Shown: positions 1-16,606 of the stretch, one piece after another
How positions within the stretch are numbered: the stretch's first letter is position 1
How the letters are laid out: each line of letters starts with the position of its first letter
Source: Siphlonurus alternatus
Taxonomy: Eukaryota; Arthropoda; Insecta; Ephemeroptera; Siphlonuridae
Assembly: GCA_949825025.1 (NCBI GenBank)
Contig: OX463778.1
Span: 21,638,051-21,702,050 of the forward strand
Direction: 5' to 3'
Length of the DNA stretch: 64,000 nt
Translations under genes and position numbers: made by a program
The notes under the pieces: generated by a model
What the model was told of the DNA's origin: nothing
The model's input: only the letters and a program-made list of their open reading frames with translations
The model's database searches: none

Positions 1-887
1 GTACTTTACATTTCACGAACGCTTATATTTGAATAGTTTGAAATTGTAAAACATTACACTCCTAAACTTTAAAAAATTCAATAAAAGATTAATTTTTTCT
101 TTTTTACATCGTAAAAGGTTAAATCTTACCATGTAAATGTGTACACTGATGTTTAACAAGTAAGAAACTCTTGATTTTTAATGTTTTCGTATTAACGAGG
201 TTAGAACTGTTAAATTCAAGGGAAAGATCATTTATATTTAAAGTTAATACTTTTGAATTTGTACTAACAGTTTTTAAACTTTAAAAGTAAAGGAAAAATC
301 TTTAATATACAACAGTAATACTTTTGGATCTGTACCTACAGTTTTTAATCAGTTAACTGTTTTCTCCGTGTATTAAACATTTTAGAAATGTAGTAAAATA
401 TTAAATTTTATTAGGCAGGAATCATGAAATTCAAAAAAATAAATGGCTTAGCAGAATATGTATAATAATATTTTGAGAGTTTTAACTGCCCTCCAAATAA
501 TAACAAACCTCAATAGATTATACTGACATAAACATTTAAACAATAAAATTATGTCATGCATCGTATTTAAACTATAAAACGCTCTGTATGATTAATCTAC
601 GAGCAGAAGACAATTTCTAAAAAAGTTCTGTAAAATTTATTATGATTTACAGTTAATAAAATGATAATATTCATAACATTATATTTAAATTAAATAAAAA
701 ATATAATTAATATCGACGAATGACGAATCAGTAACCTATAATAAAATCAACGAATTGTAAATAAATAACAAAAAATACAATAAAAAGTATACGAGCGTAA
801 TTTTATGATTAGTCTTTGCAATTCACTTGATTGCACAAATTCAATTCCTTTTGTTATCCTATTATTGCACACCGAGTCAGACTTCTT

Positions 888-890
<3 letters not shown>
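1..890. other. AT-rich intergenic DNA, no gene seen
   Basis: Very AT-rich sequence with stop codons in all frames. I see no exon-like stretch, RNA gene or bounded repeat. Confidence 0.6.

Positions 891-924
<34 letters not shown>
891..924. repeat. (TC)n microsatellite
   Basis: About 17 tandem TC units. The short serine/leucine-rich frames across it are products of the repeat. Confidence 0.95.
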
Positions 925-931
<7 letters not shown>

Positions 932-1794
932 ATCTTTTCTTCTATGTTTGTATGCCACTCAATGATAGAGCTATACAAGTTCAGATTAATCAGGCAGTTT
1001 GAATTCCGTCAGTATCGCGAGGTATAAACTCTCTTTTTTGGCTCGATACTATTATATAGCACGTACGTTCATACTATGGGGGTATCCTGTGTACTGTGCT
1101 GGGAGTGTAAGTACTAGGGTAGCAGCAGCAGCATACAGCTTTATCTAGCTCATGTGTTACATACACTACACACAAGCTTTGTAACAATGAAATAATCAAG
1201 CCTTTCGCAACCTACCATGACCGAATAAAGAAAGTAAAAAAAAAAAAAAAAAGTAAATTCTAGGTCAATAGAAAAAATCTCTTCTTCTCATATATATGTT
1301 CTCTCTCGTTTATACTTAAATTCTTTTCTCTATTTTTTATGATTTTTTTTCTCTCTTTTGCATTCATTGTGCTTTGACAAATAGAACCAACGAGTTTTTT
1401 TTTCTGTTAGATTACTATAAAAAAAATAAAGATTTGAAAGTAAAGTCGTGTAAGGTGAATATGTATGGGGAAAGAGGGAGAGAGAAAATCAAATGCTTGA
1501 GTGATTTTGTTCGAACATGCAGTGAAAATTCTTTTTATGTTTTATGAAACTAGTTTATATCAAATTGAAAAATACCTGAAAAGAAAATAATGAAAAATTT
1601 CATCTTAAAGAATGTCACAGGAATAAAAGTGTCATAACATCAAAATAATAATTATTTTTACAACAATGGGAAATGGAAGCTTTAAAAATATTAAACGTAG
1701 AATATACTAATTATATTAATTATCAATAAATTTATTAATTGCCATTGTATTGCATATTAGCCACAAAATCAGTGAAATAAGTGTCAACTTCTTG
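925..1794. other. Intergenic DNA, no gene seen
   Basis: A slightly less AT-rich patch near 1040-1230 contains a short run of CAG units and is otherwise unremarkable. A poly-A run lies near 1236-1252. No coding signal was recognised. Confidence 0.5.
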
Positions 1795-1850
1795 AGGTTA
1801 CGCAAGATGTTCAGTACAAAAATGAAGCGAGTTACATACACAGTAGAGGC
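1795..1850 (+). repeat. Short dispersed repeat R1, copy 1
   Basis: The core reads like CTTGAGGTTACGCAAGATGT, followed by an AATGAAGCGAGTTACAT-like block. The same order, with substitutions, occurs at 58318-58362; the core alone recurs inverted at about 31915-31957, and a weaker trace near 41757. It is probably a fragment of a transposon. Family unknown. Confidence 0.5.
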
Positions 1851-1874
1851 AAGGTTCAGTTTTTATGATGTAAA

Positions 1875-1990
1875 GTCATCGCTTTAAAAAAATTCTAACT
1901 TGCATTCTTGTTTATCACCATGCTCTATGTTATTCTGATGATTAAAAGGCGGCAATGGGAAATTTTCTGTGGCGACGAGTGTACAATTTG
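1875..1990 (+). repeat. Hairpin repeat R2, copy 1
   Basis: Two inverted arms, one around TTTATCACCATG and one around ATGATTAAAAGGC, lie between a GTCATCGC-like start and a GCGACGAGTGTACAAT-like end. A better preserved copy at 59594-59725 has the same order (GTTAATCACCATG, then CATGGTGATTAAC, then GACGAAGAGTGTACAATG). This looks like a small palindromic MITE or a transposon end. Confidence 0.55.
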
Positions 1991-2521
1991 CCTCAACTTG
2001 AGATGATGAGATGAGGGGAGATATATAAATAGTATAAGTGAATATTAAGTGAATACTGCTAAACTAACAACAAAAGAAAGGCTCTAATATATAAAAATGA
2101 AATGTTCAATAAAAATAATCATTGAGCCATGGATCTCAATTTAAATTGTTTACTTTTTGCCAAACAGTTCAATATTATCTTTTCATTTTTAAATTTAATA
2201 ATTTTGACCGGACAGATTTAAATAAATTTACAGATATTTCGTTGAAATTGAATTAAAATGATTTTTTTTATGTATAATGTAATTTTGTCACATTTATTTA
2301 AGTGCGAGAGTTTATGGTGACCAATCTGCAATAATATTAAAGCTCAATTTCTTAATTTCTGTATAGAGATAACGACCTTTTTATGACAAACACTGAACCT
2401 AAACTTAGCCTAAGACTGTCTTAATTTTAGGATTGTTGTAATTTGTGTTATTTGAAGACCCCCTGTTTTTTTTTTCTCCAATATATTCAATCTATACTCT
2501 ATATTATATGGTGACAATCTG

Positions 2522-2712
2522 CATTCCTTATTTTGTTCTATATTTACTTACAAATTACAATTTATTTATAATATTGTTTATATTTGAACACTGTATTTGT
2601 AACTAATTAACCTTTTAATGAGTATAGTTTAATTAGTTACAAGTAGTGTTCCAATATAGACAATTTTATAAATAAATAGTAATTTGTAACTTAATAATAA
2701 AATACAGAATGA
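2522..2712. mobile_element. Palindromic MITE-like element
   Basis: Arms of roughly 80 bp face each other around an AT-rich centre near 2605-2622. Left-arm landmarks are TTACAAATTAC and TTTGTAACTAATTAA; the right arm has TTAATTAGTTACAAG and GTAATTTGTAAC in the mirrored order. There is no coding capacity. No target-site duplication could be fixed because the flanks are AT-rich. Confidence 0.6.
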
Positions 2713-3341
2713 ATATTTATTTTATTAAAATTAACAAATGACGTCAGAATAATTCTTAACTTTTTGTATACGTAATAAGTTCATTTTCCCCATTTATGTA
2801 ATGTTCTTTAGATTTTTTTGCAACATTTCTATGTGGAACATGTCAAGTTAAAGTATATAGTGAGTATAATTCTTATTAATTGTTACACCTAGCTTGTAAG
2901 GAGACTAGAACATTAATGTGTCACGTGATATAAATACTTGGCAAGAGAGCAATGCAAGAAAATTGCACTTGCATAATTTCACACGTTGTTTGCTTCAACT
3001 TCTTTATATTCAATTAAATGTAATATTACCACCGGAAGTAGTTGCAAATGTGAGGTTTATGGACTTTCTAGCTTAGTTTTGAACTTGAAATTTTACAGAT
3101 AGATTCATATTTTTAAGCATTTCAACTTATCTGCAAAGCATTAAATTTCTTATATTTATAATCCAGCAAAATATTTCCACTTCCGGTTACTTCTTACATT
3201 TATTGAACTATAACTTATTCATATTACGTAATATACAGTTTATTTATTACATTAATTAACCGTTAAAGTAATTGTTATAAAAAATTTGTAAGTAATTTTA
3301 GAAAATACTAAACTTAATTAACTTTTTAATGTAAAAAATAG

Positions 3342-4475
3342 TTTGTTTACGATAGTTTGGAAGTCACTATACTTGTTTTACTTGATTATACGAAAGCTTT
3401 TGACTCAGTTATTCACAAAATATTACTTGAAAAATTACGTAGTTTAAATTTCTCTGAAAGTGTTGTGCAATGGTTTGATTCTTATCTGCGTAACAGAGCT
3501 CAATGTGTTATGGGTGATAATGAAATGAGATCGGAGTGGATTAAATTAAATCAATCAGTTCCACAAGGTAGCGTTTTAGCGCCACTTTTGTTTTCATTGT
3601 ATACAAATGACATTGCCAAAGTCTTGAAATTTTGTAAGTATCATAGATATGCAGATGATAAGCAAATTTATATCCGCACTAAAATTGAGGATTTTAATAA
3701 GACTATTAAATTAATTAATGCTGATCTGAAATCTATTAGTGAATGGTCTATTGGTCACGGACTTGAGTTAAATGCATCTAAAACGCAAGCAATTGTAATT
3801 GGATCTGAACATGCTCATCAAATTTTGTCTACAATAAACCTTGATAAGCCTGTATTAAATGACTGTGAGATTCCATTTTCAAACACTGTTAAAAACCTTG
3901 GCTTAATTTTTGATAACACACTCTCGTGGAAACCTCATGTTTCAAGTGTTAGTAAGAAAGTCTTTGCATCACTAAATCAATTGTATAAGTTTCGTGCCAA
4001 TACTCCTGTTGAAACACGTATAAGACTTGTTAATACATTAATTTTACCTATTATTGATTATTGCGATGTTGTTTATTGTGATATTACTCAGGAAGTTGAA
4101 TATAAGATTGAAAAATTAATTAATAATTGTATTAGATATATTTATGACCTTCGCAAATATGATCATGTATCTGAGTATTATCAACGTTTGTCGTGGCCGA
4201 GAATCAGCATTAGGCGTGACTACCATTTGTTGTGTTTTGTGTTTAAGATCTTACATGGTGATCAACCTGAATATCTTAGTGATTTGTTTACATTAATGAG
4301 AAATGTCCATAATAGAGCTACAAGGTCGCATGCGTATTACTTGCAAGCTCCTAAAGCTAGTGGTGATTCATTCAGTGTCAAAGGTACTCGATTGTGGAAC
4401 AAACTTCCTGCTGATATGTGTTGCATAGATTCATTAAATGTTTTTAAAACAAGTTTGCTAAAAAGTATGTTATAG
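3342..4475 (+). CDS. Partial reverse transcriptase of a LINE element
   Basis: The open frame runs directly after an in-frame TAG at 3339-3341 and has no credible ATG at its head, so it is the C-terminal ~377 residues of a longer ORF2. Counting from position 3357, the catalytic motif A (LLDYTKAFDS) is near residues 8-17, the SVPQGSVLAPLLFSLYTNDI block is at 67-86, and the catalytic YADD is at 98-101, so both metal-binding acidic motifs are present. The C-terminal 'thumb/connection' region (NLGLIFDNTLSWKPHV, then LPIIDYCDVVY) is typical of Jockey/CR1-like elements. The frame has no internal stop or frameshift, so the insertion may be young. It lacks the endonuclease and could not retrotranspose by itself. 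Confidence 0.93.
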   Translation, partial: FVYDSLEVTILVLLDYTKAFDSVIHKILLEKLRSLNFSESVVQWFDSYLRNRAQCVMGDNEMRSEWIKLNQSVPQGSVLAPLLFSLYTNDIAKVLKFCKYHRYADDKQIYIRTKIEDFNKTIKLINADLKSISEWSIGHGLELNASKTQAIVIGSEHAHQILSTINLDKPVLNDCEIPFSNTVKNLGLIFDNTLSWKPHVSSVSKKVFASLNQLYKFRANTPVETRIRLVNTLILPIIDYCDVVYCDITQEVEYKIEKLINNCIRYIYDLRKYDHVSEYYQRLSWPRISIRRDYHLLCFVFKILHGDQPEYLSDLFTLMRNVHNRATRSHAYYLQAPKASGDSFSVKGTRLWNKLPADMCCIDSLNVFKTSLLKSML

Positions 4476-4764
4476 ATTTATACAATATGTATTAAATTTT
4501 AAATGTAAAACTGATTGGCGTATTTTTGATATTTTTTATTCTTGTGATTTGAATTAATTTTTATATATTGTGATGTATTTAGAAGCAATTTTTTCTGTAT
4601 ATTATAAAAACATCAATAACTATTATATAATTATCTTATCTAATGTCTCAGTTATTGTAATGTATTGTATTTTATGATGTTTTGGGTTTAGTTGATAGGA
4701 CTGTCTAGTCCTGACTACGCCTTTTTTATAAATAAAGCCCTTTATTATTATTATTATTATTATT
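3342..4764 (+). mobile_element. 5'-truncated non-LTR retrotransposon (Jockey/CR1-like LINE)
   Basis: A LINE insertion that kept its 3' part. It consists of a reverse transcriptase frame, a ~250 bp AT-rich 3' UTR, an AATAAA at 4731-4736 and a terminal (TTA)n tail at 4742-4764. The endonuclease domain and the N-terminal part of the reverse transcriptase are absent, as is usual for incomplete target-primed integration. The superfamily is inferred from reverse transcriptase motifs and is not certain at clade level. Confidence 0.9.
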
Positions 4765-7700
4765 TATAATGTAATACTTTTTGTTTGTTGTAATTGTTCT
4801 ATAGTACATAAATTATCAAGTTTTTTTTTCTAAGAGTACCATATATATTATAGTATGTTGTGTATTTGATTATCTAATTTAGAGTCATTAATCCTACATG
4901 AAGTATTTATAATGTTACATTAAACAAATTGAAATTTTACATTATTTTTTTTAATGATACAGGAGCGCAAAAATTTGTTACTCTTTTTATTTTTTTATTG
5001 TTGGGAAAAAATTGCAATTTGTTTTCAATATTGAGAACAGTAACAAATTGATAAAATTAATGCATTATTGTGCCCAACAGTTGGATTATTCAAACCGACT
5101 AATTATTTTGTTTTATAAGCATTATATTTTCTGATAATTACATAATTACAACAGTATTAAACACCTTTGAAAATATAGGGACTTTTAACAGACCTTATAC
5201 TTAGTTTCTTAGTGGTTTAATTAATTAGTAGCTAAATTAATACATAATTTTAAGTAAAAAGTTAATTAATGCTTTATCCAAAAACCTGAAATTGTCTGTA
5301 TTGGATCTAATATAAATTAATCAAACAAATCAATTCCAAGATAAAAAAATGTCATTATTTAAAACAACATTCAGTAATACATTATGATATAGTATCTTAA
5401 TTTTTTAGCATATAGTAAATTTATCAAATATAGCTTTAAAAATAATGAGGATTTTTGTAAAAGGAAATTTTAAAAAATCACAGTAAAGATTTCAATATGT
5501 ATAATATTATAAAATAAATATAAACTACATTTTAAAAATCTATTTGTATAATTAGAAATAAATAATTTACAGCCCATATATATGATGTGATCGCATTATG
5601 TATGCTTATCACTAGCAATCTTTCTCAAACCTTTCTATCAATAAGTAAATACCTACTATGGAAATAAAGCTAATACGTAGTTTATGTCAAACATAAGTCT
5701 TTGCATACAATATTTACCTACAAGTTGATATTTATTTTGCACACAAATTCCATAGAAAAGTGATGTTTATATTTGTAATAACAAGAACATTTTGTGTGTA
5801 TGTTTGCATTGGCAATCAGTATTGATCTGAGGATTACGTTGCTATTATTTGCAGATTTCATCTCACGTTTTCTGCGTCTTCTTTCTGATGCGAATGTGAG
5901 GAAGGCTCTGCTGGCAGTCAGGATCTCGCAATTCTTCTTCCTTCTTCTCCCCCTCCCCCACCGACGTACGTAGAGAACTCCTTAATAATGCAGGCTGCAG
6001 CTTGCAACCTTAGCACAAGAAGGAGAAAATCTACCAGAGGTTCTCTATGTTACAGCAAAATATAAAGTACACCTTGGAAAAGCACAAACGTTATCCTTTC
6101 TTCATTTATGATTTAACATAAATATTTTAAGATGACTACTTACCTCTCCTAATATTTGCAAATATACGGGGATGGGGTTTTTGTCATTTAAAGCTGAAAA
6201 TCAAGAAAAAGTAACGTTTGAAATGGCCCTATGTGTACATATTGAATTTCTGAAAGAAAGCTTTTAAATTGATTGATGAATGGAACATTGAAAAGTTATG
6301 CTGCTGTTAGATGTTTCAGATTTTTCCTCTTATAAGGAAAATAATAATTTTATATATATTATACAAAGATCATTGAGTCACGAGTATTCATGCAAAAAGA
6401 TGTTTAAATTAAAGGATAGAGAGAGTTTCTCGTTTGCTGAACTTTGCATGCAATTTATATTGGAAAATGATCTGTTCAGTAAAAATTTGAAAATACACCC
6501 AAAAAACACAAATTCGTAGAATCTGTTCATTAAATATGATATCAAAATTATTATTAAAGCTGACAATTGCTAGTATTTGATTTCAGAGAAAACAATAATG
6601 GATAAAATTTGATAATTTTATTTAGTTGTTTCTAAGTTACTTTAATATGAAGTCAATAAATCAATATTACCAATATTTCATTAAAACTATTTTTTAGGAA
6701 TCATTAGTGAAATATGTAAATAAATTTCATAAAATACACCTTTTTATAATAATAAAATAAAAATGAAAAAATTTAAAAATAATTTCATTAAATTACTTTA
6801 ATAGAATTTGGTTTTTAGTATAAAATGTTTTAATAATTTAATGCAATATGTGATCATATTATGCGATGTTAATTTTATTTAATAAATAAAATAATTTGAT
6901 ATGCTCTCTCTCTCAGCTGATATGAATTAATGAAGTTTCGCATCAAACAACAACAACAAACAACATTTTCGTTGACTGTAATTAATATAAAGAAGTGAAA
7001 AGTTTGCTGCTGCATGGCTCGTCAATCTGTGCACTTACTTCTCTGAGGAGAAACAGCTCGCTCGTCTCACACAACTATGTTTTGTTCTCTTCTTCGTTTG
7101 GCAAATTAAATTAGAAGATTTCATCTTGAACTGAAAGTTGCTGAGTTAACAAAGAGATATGATAGAGAGTTAAGTTTCTAATTCTTTCTCTTTAAAAATC
7201 ATTGTATATATATATATTTATAAAATATATATATATCTAATATTATACTATTATAAAGCCCATGGCTATTGTAACAACTTATATAATATATAAAAAAAAA
7301 TAGTTTTTTATCTTTAAAGGTTTATCCTTGTGTTAGTCTAAGATCGATAAGAACACTTGTCGAGTACTGGGAGGAGTTTTGAGTCTGGCAGCAGAGGCTT
7401 TCTTTCTCACTCCCTTCCGATCATAACTCTACTGAAAACCATTGAGAATTGTCTCTGACAGAAAAAAAAAAGAAAAAAGTTTATTTTTTATTATTCTTAG
7501 CTCTTCTTTCCTTTTAAGTCTATGTTATTTTCAGGCTTTTGAAAGTCAAAAAATTTCCCTCAGGAAAGCTATCAATTTTTTTTTTATACATATAGTGAGA
7601 GAAAGAGAAAATGTTATTTTTATGTGTTAATACTCATGTTTCGTGTCTTACAAAAATTTTATGACCAATAAAGTATAATATAAAATTATAAATTACAGAT

Positions 7701-7851
7701 ATTATTTTATAAGAATAAAGTTGTCTTTCTTTTTTTCATTTTAACTCAATATCTTTTAAATTTTTGTTGAATATTTTTCTAAAACTTTCAGTAATCCTTG
7801 TATATAGTATATTAATCCAATTTATACGATTTTTCAACATAAAATGAGTGC
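4765..7851. other. AT-rich intergenic DNA
   Basis: No gene recognised. A more GC-rich patch at about 5855-6030 has pyrimidine-rich and CCCCCTCCCCC-like runs, and a second at about 6990-7100 and 7320-7440 looks unique. Either could be a regulatory element or an untranslated exon. The small frames at 6298-6519 and 7442-7630 have biased, repeat-like composition and no recognisable domain. Confidence 0.45.
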
Positions 7852-9168
7852 TTATAGCTAAGGAACTAACAGCAAAAAACGGGCTATTAACGATACAATC
7901 CTGAAATTTTCAGTACTGGTACAGAACCCCTTTTTGGTCATTTTTGGCGGCGGTACCCAAAAAAAAGTTCCATAGGGTGACCTTGAGTGACCTTTGAACT
8001 TTGACCTCCGATTAAATTGGATTTGTTTTTTTTACGAGGAAACTAAGGCAGGTACGAAAAAATTTGTCATGAACAAATGTGTTTGCAACAAACTGAAGAT
8101 TCATTGTGAATTTTTGTAAAGACCTAAGTCCATAAAAAACAAAATGGCGGCCAGTGAAACTTTAATTCATGCTTTTTTACGTCACTCTTCAGCTTATTTC
8201 AAGTAGACTAGCAAACTTTTTTGTATATAATGACAATTTTTTATTGCCCGTGATTATCAAGATTGAGAAAAGTCATAATACTTGCTGATAAGACAACAAT
8301 AACGTAAGATATTGTAATTCTTATTGATTATTTTGCCTCCTAGTGTATACGGCTTTATAAAAAAAAAAATTAAAAAAATGTGATAAAAGCCTACAAATTT
8401 CAGGAATGATTTATTTGGTCATAAGGACCATAAAAAAAATTGGTTCCTAAAAAATTAAGACCCCCTTTGACCCCTGGTGACCTTCCAAAATGGTAATTGT
8501 GGAGAACTGGAAACATTTTTTTCTGATAAACAGCAGCTTCGGACGAAAATATTTCTAATACAAAATATGATTGGAATGACTGGAATTATGTCCCTGATTT
8601 TTTTCAAAATGCAGTGTTGCCAAATAGAGCACCCACGTTGCCAAACGTGCCCTTAAAATCTGCATCTTAGGGTCACTTCATTGCAAACAATCCGTGCATC
8701 GAATTCAAGCTTTAATATTCATTGCATGAATCATGAACTGGGATCATCAAAGAAATCCACTATAAATTTGTTAAGGTCCTCCCCCCCGCACCCCCCACTT
8801 CTTCTTGAACCCTGGGGCCATTTAAAAAACGACAGTCTCTCGATGATATTCTTGCATATGATTATTAATTATTATTTTATTATATATTATATTTTATTTT
8901 TAATACTCAAGAATATCATTGGAGTGATTTTAAGAGTATCCCTAATTTTTAATGCTGCGCTGCCAAGTGTTCTTGAAATCTGAGACATATGGAAGTATTT
9001 ATGTGTTATCTGGAAGAGTGCACTGCATCGTTTTAGCCACAATTAATATACGGCCCTTGGCATGCATGTATATTTTACAATACGTTACTATACTTCAGCT
9101 TCTTCAGGATCAAGGGAAGATCCACTGATGGGGGATGGGGTTTGAAATGGAAAATGGGGGGGGGTAGG
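7852..9168 (+). repeat. Left arm of foldback 1
   Basis: Landmarks are AACGGGCTATTAACGATACA near the outer end, GGTGACC/GTGACCTTTGAACTTTGACC blocks, and an internal AT-rich hairpin (ATGATATTCTTG facing CAAGAATATCAT, ~8845-8925). The 100-codon frame at 8681-8983 has no ATG start and recurs identically in the other arm. It is best read as non-coding repeat sequence. Confidence 0.85.
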
Positions 9169-9349
9169 ATTATCTCCAGAGATACTTAACATTTAAAAAA
9201 AAAAGGCACCACCGCTACCAGAACGGAGGGCTGTTTTTATATTATTTTCGGAACAAATAACTTATATTATATACAATATAAGAGTCATTTTCAAATTGCT
9301 GGTATACCAAATATGTGTTGTATTAATAAAGTTACATCGCGTACTGTAA

Positions 9350-9384
<35 letters not shown>

Positions 9385-9399
9385 GAGATACAATACAAT

Positions 9400-9735
9400 C
9401 TGTATGATTCTTTTTTACTGCATCCAAATTATGCTACTCTGAATTTTTTCATGCAGCTTTTATTTTAGGCCAGGAACTATTTTTAAATAATTATTTAAAG
9501 TGCGGCCACGTCCCCTGGAGGCGTCAATAGGCGTCTAGGCTCTATCATTTTATCATGGATCCAACGGGGCCAACATAACTTGCAGAACTTTCAATAATTT
9601 TTAAAAATAATTCCGGGACTCAAGGAAATGTGAAAGAATTCAGAGCAACATAATTTGGTACCCTCTATTCAGTCTATTCATTTTTGCAATAAGAAATTGT
9701 CATGCATCAGGTTGTCCATTGATGTTACTAACTAA
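9400..9735. mobile_element. Palindromic element family A, copy in foldback 1 spacer
   Basis: Mirrored blocks CAAATTATGCTACTCTGA and CAGAGCAACATAATTTGGTA flank inner blocks of the type ACTATTTTTAAATAATTATT and ATTTTTAAAAATAATTCCGG. The centre holds CCCCTGGAGGCGTC, close to sequence in other copies. The outer right end TTGCAATAAGAAATTGTCAT matches the copies at 32700 and 41985. A ~30 bp poly-T run (about 9352-9383) lies just outside. Confidence 0.75.
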
Positions 9736-10210
9736 TATGTAAGTTGTTCAGTCATTCCATAATGCAATTATTAACGTAATGTATTTATAAATAAATGTTT
9801 GTTTTATTTTTGATATATATAACAGTCTTAATTTATATAATATATTAATAACATACATTAACTTTTATATTATATTATAATATATAATATATGTTATGTT
9901 TAATAAATGCTAAACACGAAACCCACCCTCGGTTCTGGTAGCGGTGTTGCCCAATATTGTCCCTTTTCCGCAATAATGAGCTCTCTGCTATATCATGCAT
10001 GCAGGTGAGCGCAATAGGGAATTGTAAGTGTAAAATAAGCTCATTTTCGCGCCCATCTGAAATAGAAGATAGATTGCGGAGCATGCAGGGACAATATCTT
10101 CAAAGATAAGTTTTATATTAGATGCGCTTTGATTACGGACAGTTGGGGACCTGAACGGGCGTTCCATATATAACATACTTTATTTTTATTACCTTCTGTA
10201 GGAATTCCTC

Positions 10211-11510
10211 CCTACCACACTTTTTCCATTTCAAAACCCATCCTCCCTTGATCCTGAAGTATAGTAACGTATTGTAAAATATACATGCATGCCAAGGGCC
10301 GTATATTAATTGTGGCTAAAACGATGCAGTGCACTCTTCCAGATAACACATAAATACTTCCATATGTCTCAGATTTCAAGAACACTTGGCAGCGCAGCAT
10401 TAAAAATTAGGGATACTCTTAAAATCACTCCAATGATATTCTTGAGTATTAAAAATAAAATATAATATATAATAAAATAATAATTAATAATCATATGCAA
10501 GAATATCATCGAGAGACTGTCGTTTTTTAAATGGCCCCAGGGTTCAAGAAGAAGTGGGGGGTGCGGGGGGGAGGACCTTAACAAATTTATAGTGGATTTC
10601 TTTGATGATCCCAGTTCATGATTCATGCAATGAATATTAAAGCTTGAATTCGATGCACGGATTGTTTGCAATGAAGTGACCCTAAGATGCAGATTTTAAG
10701 GGCACGTTTGGCAACGTGGGTGCTCTATTTGGCAACACTGCATTTTGAAAAAAATCAGGGACATAATTCCAGTCATTCCAATCATATTTTGTATTAGAAA
10801 TATTTTCGTCCGAAGCTGCTGTTTATCAGAAAAAAATGTTTCCAGTTCTCCACAATTACCATTTTGGAAGGTCACCAGGGGTCAAAGGGGGTCTTAATTT
10901 TTTAGGAACCAATTTTTTTTATGGTCCTTATGACCAAATAAATCATTCCTGAAATTTGTAGGCTTTTATCACATTTTTTTAATTTTTTTTTTTATAAAGC
11001 CGTATACACTAGGAGGCAAAATAATCAATAAGAATTACAATATCTTACGTTATTGTTGTCTTATCAGCAAGTATTATGACTTTTCTTAATCTTGATAATC
11101 ACGGGCAATTAAAAATTGTCATTATATACAAAAAAGTTTGCTAGTCTACTTGAAATAAGCTGAAGAGTGACGTAAAAAAGCATGAATTAAAGTTTCACTG
11201 GCCGCCATTTTGTTTTTTATGGACTTAGGTCTTTACAAAAATTCACAATGAATCTTCAGTTTGTTGCAAACACATTTGTTCATGACAAATTTTTTCGTAC
11301 CTGCTTTAGTTTCCTCGTAAAAAAAATAAATCCAATTTAATCGGAGGTCAAAGTTCAAAGGTCACTCAAGGTCACCCTATGGAACTTTTTTTTGGGTACC
11401 GCCGCCAAAAATGACCAAAAAGGGGTTCTGTACCAGTACTGAAAATTTCAGGATTGTATCGTTAATAGCCCGTTTTTACTGATATTTGGTCGTTAGTTCC
11501 CTAGCTATTA
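10211..11510 (-). repeat. Right arm of foldback 1
   Basis: Reverse complement of 7852-9168 with only scattered substitutions visible, for example one base in TGAGAAAAG against TAAGAAAAG. It contains the same internal hairpin and the same non-coding 100-codon frame on the minus strand (10369-10671). Confidence 0.85.
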
Positions 11511-11968
11511 GCAATATTTATGATTTTACATTATTAAAAATTTATTACTAAGAAAACGATGTTTCGAAATCTTCTTTTTTTTTTTTTTTTTCCATTTATG
11601 ATTTAAAAAATATATTTCAGTTTAATGCAATGTTATTAAATGTTTATAAATATATTTCGTGTATTATCAATTAATTTTTGTTTTTATTTCAATGGAAAGT
11701 TGTTTTTCTAGCCCAAACACTTTTTTAAAATAAAGTTACGCTATAAGGTAAGAAAAACAACAAACTTACTTGTATAAGTTATATTATAAAATTTAATTTC
11801 TTTTTTTCCCCTTCTCTTTCTCTCTAGCTCTTTTCATGTGTTTTTCTTTACAGTACATTATACATTATTTTAGTTAAGAAAAGTTTTTGTTTTGTATAAG
11901 CAAAACTTTCACTGCTGGTGGTACAGCAGGAAATCTCGAACTATTAAGATGATTTACCTCGACCGCTG

Positions 11969-16594
<4,626 letters not shown>

Positions 16595-16606
16595 TTTATT
16601 TCTTCT

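Larger units (their letters stand above)
7852..11510. mobile_element. Large foldback (long inverted repeat) structure 1
   Basis: Two arms of ~1.3 kb (7852-9168 and 10211-11510) are inverted copies around a ~1 kb spacer. By eye the arms differ at only a handful of bases plus small indels: the left arm lacks ~11 bases near its outer end and carries small insertions near 9100-9135. A residual inverted match (CACCGCTACCAGAAC, 9208-9230 against 9926-9947) shows the symmetry once ran further inward and that one side gained or lost ~240 bp. There is no transposase gene. It fits a foldback/long-TIR DNA element or an inverted segmental duplication. No target-site duplication was found. Confidence 0.85.

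Noticed and set aside
5860..5930. Possible microRNA hairpin (CTCACGTTTTCTGCG facing GCGAATGTGAG)
   Set aside because: Pairing is patchy and the arms are short; there is no convincing precursor fold.
8681..8983. 100-codon open frame in the left foldback arm, identical on the other strand at 10369-10671
   Set aside because: It lacks an ATG, has no domain, spans an AT-rich hairpin, and its duplication is a by-product of the inverted repeat.
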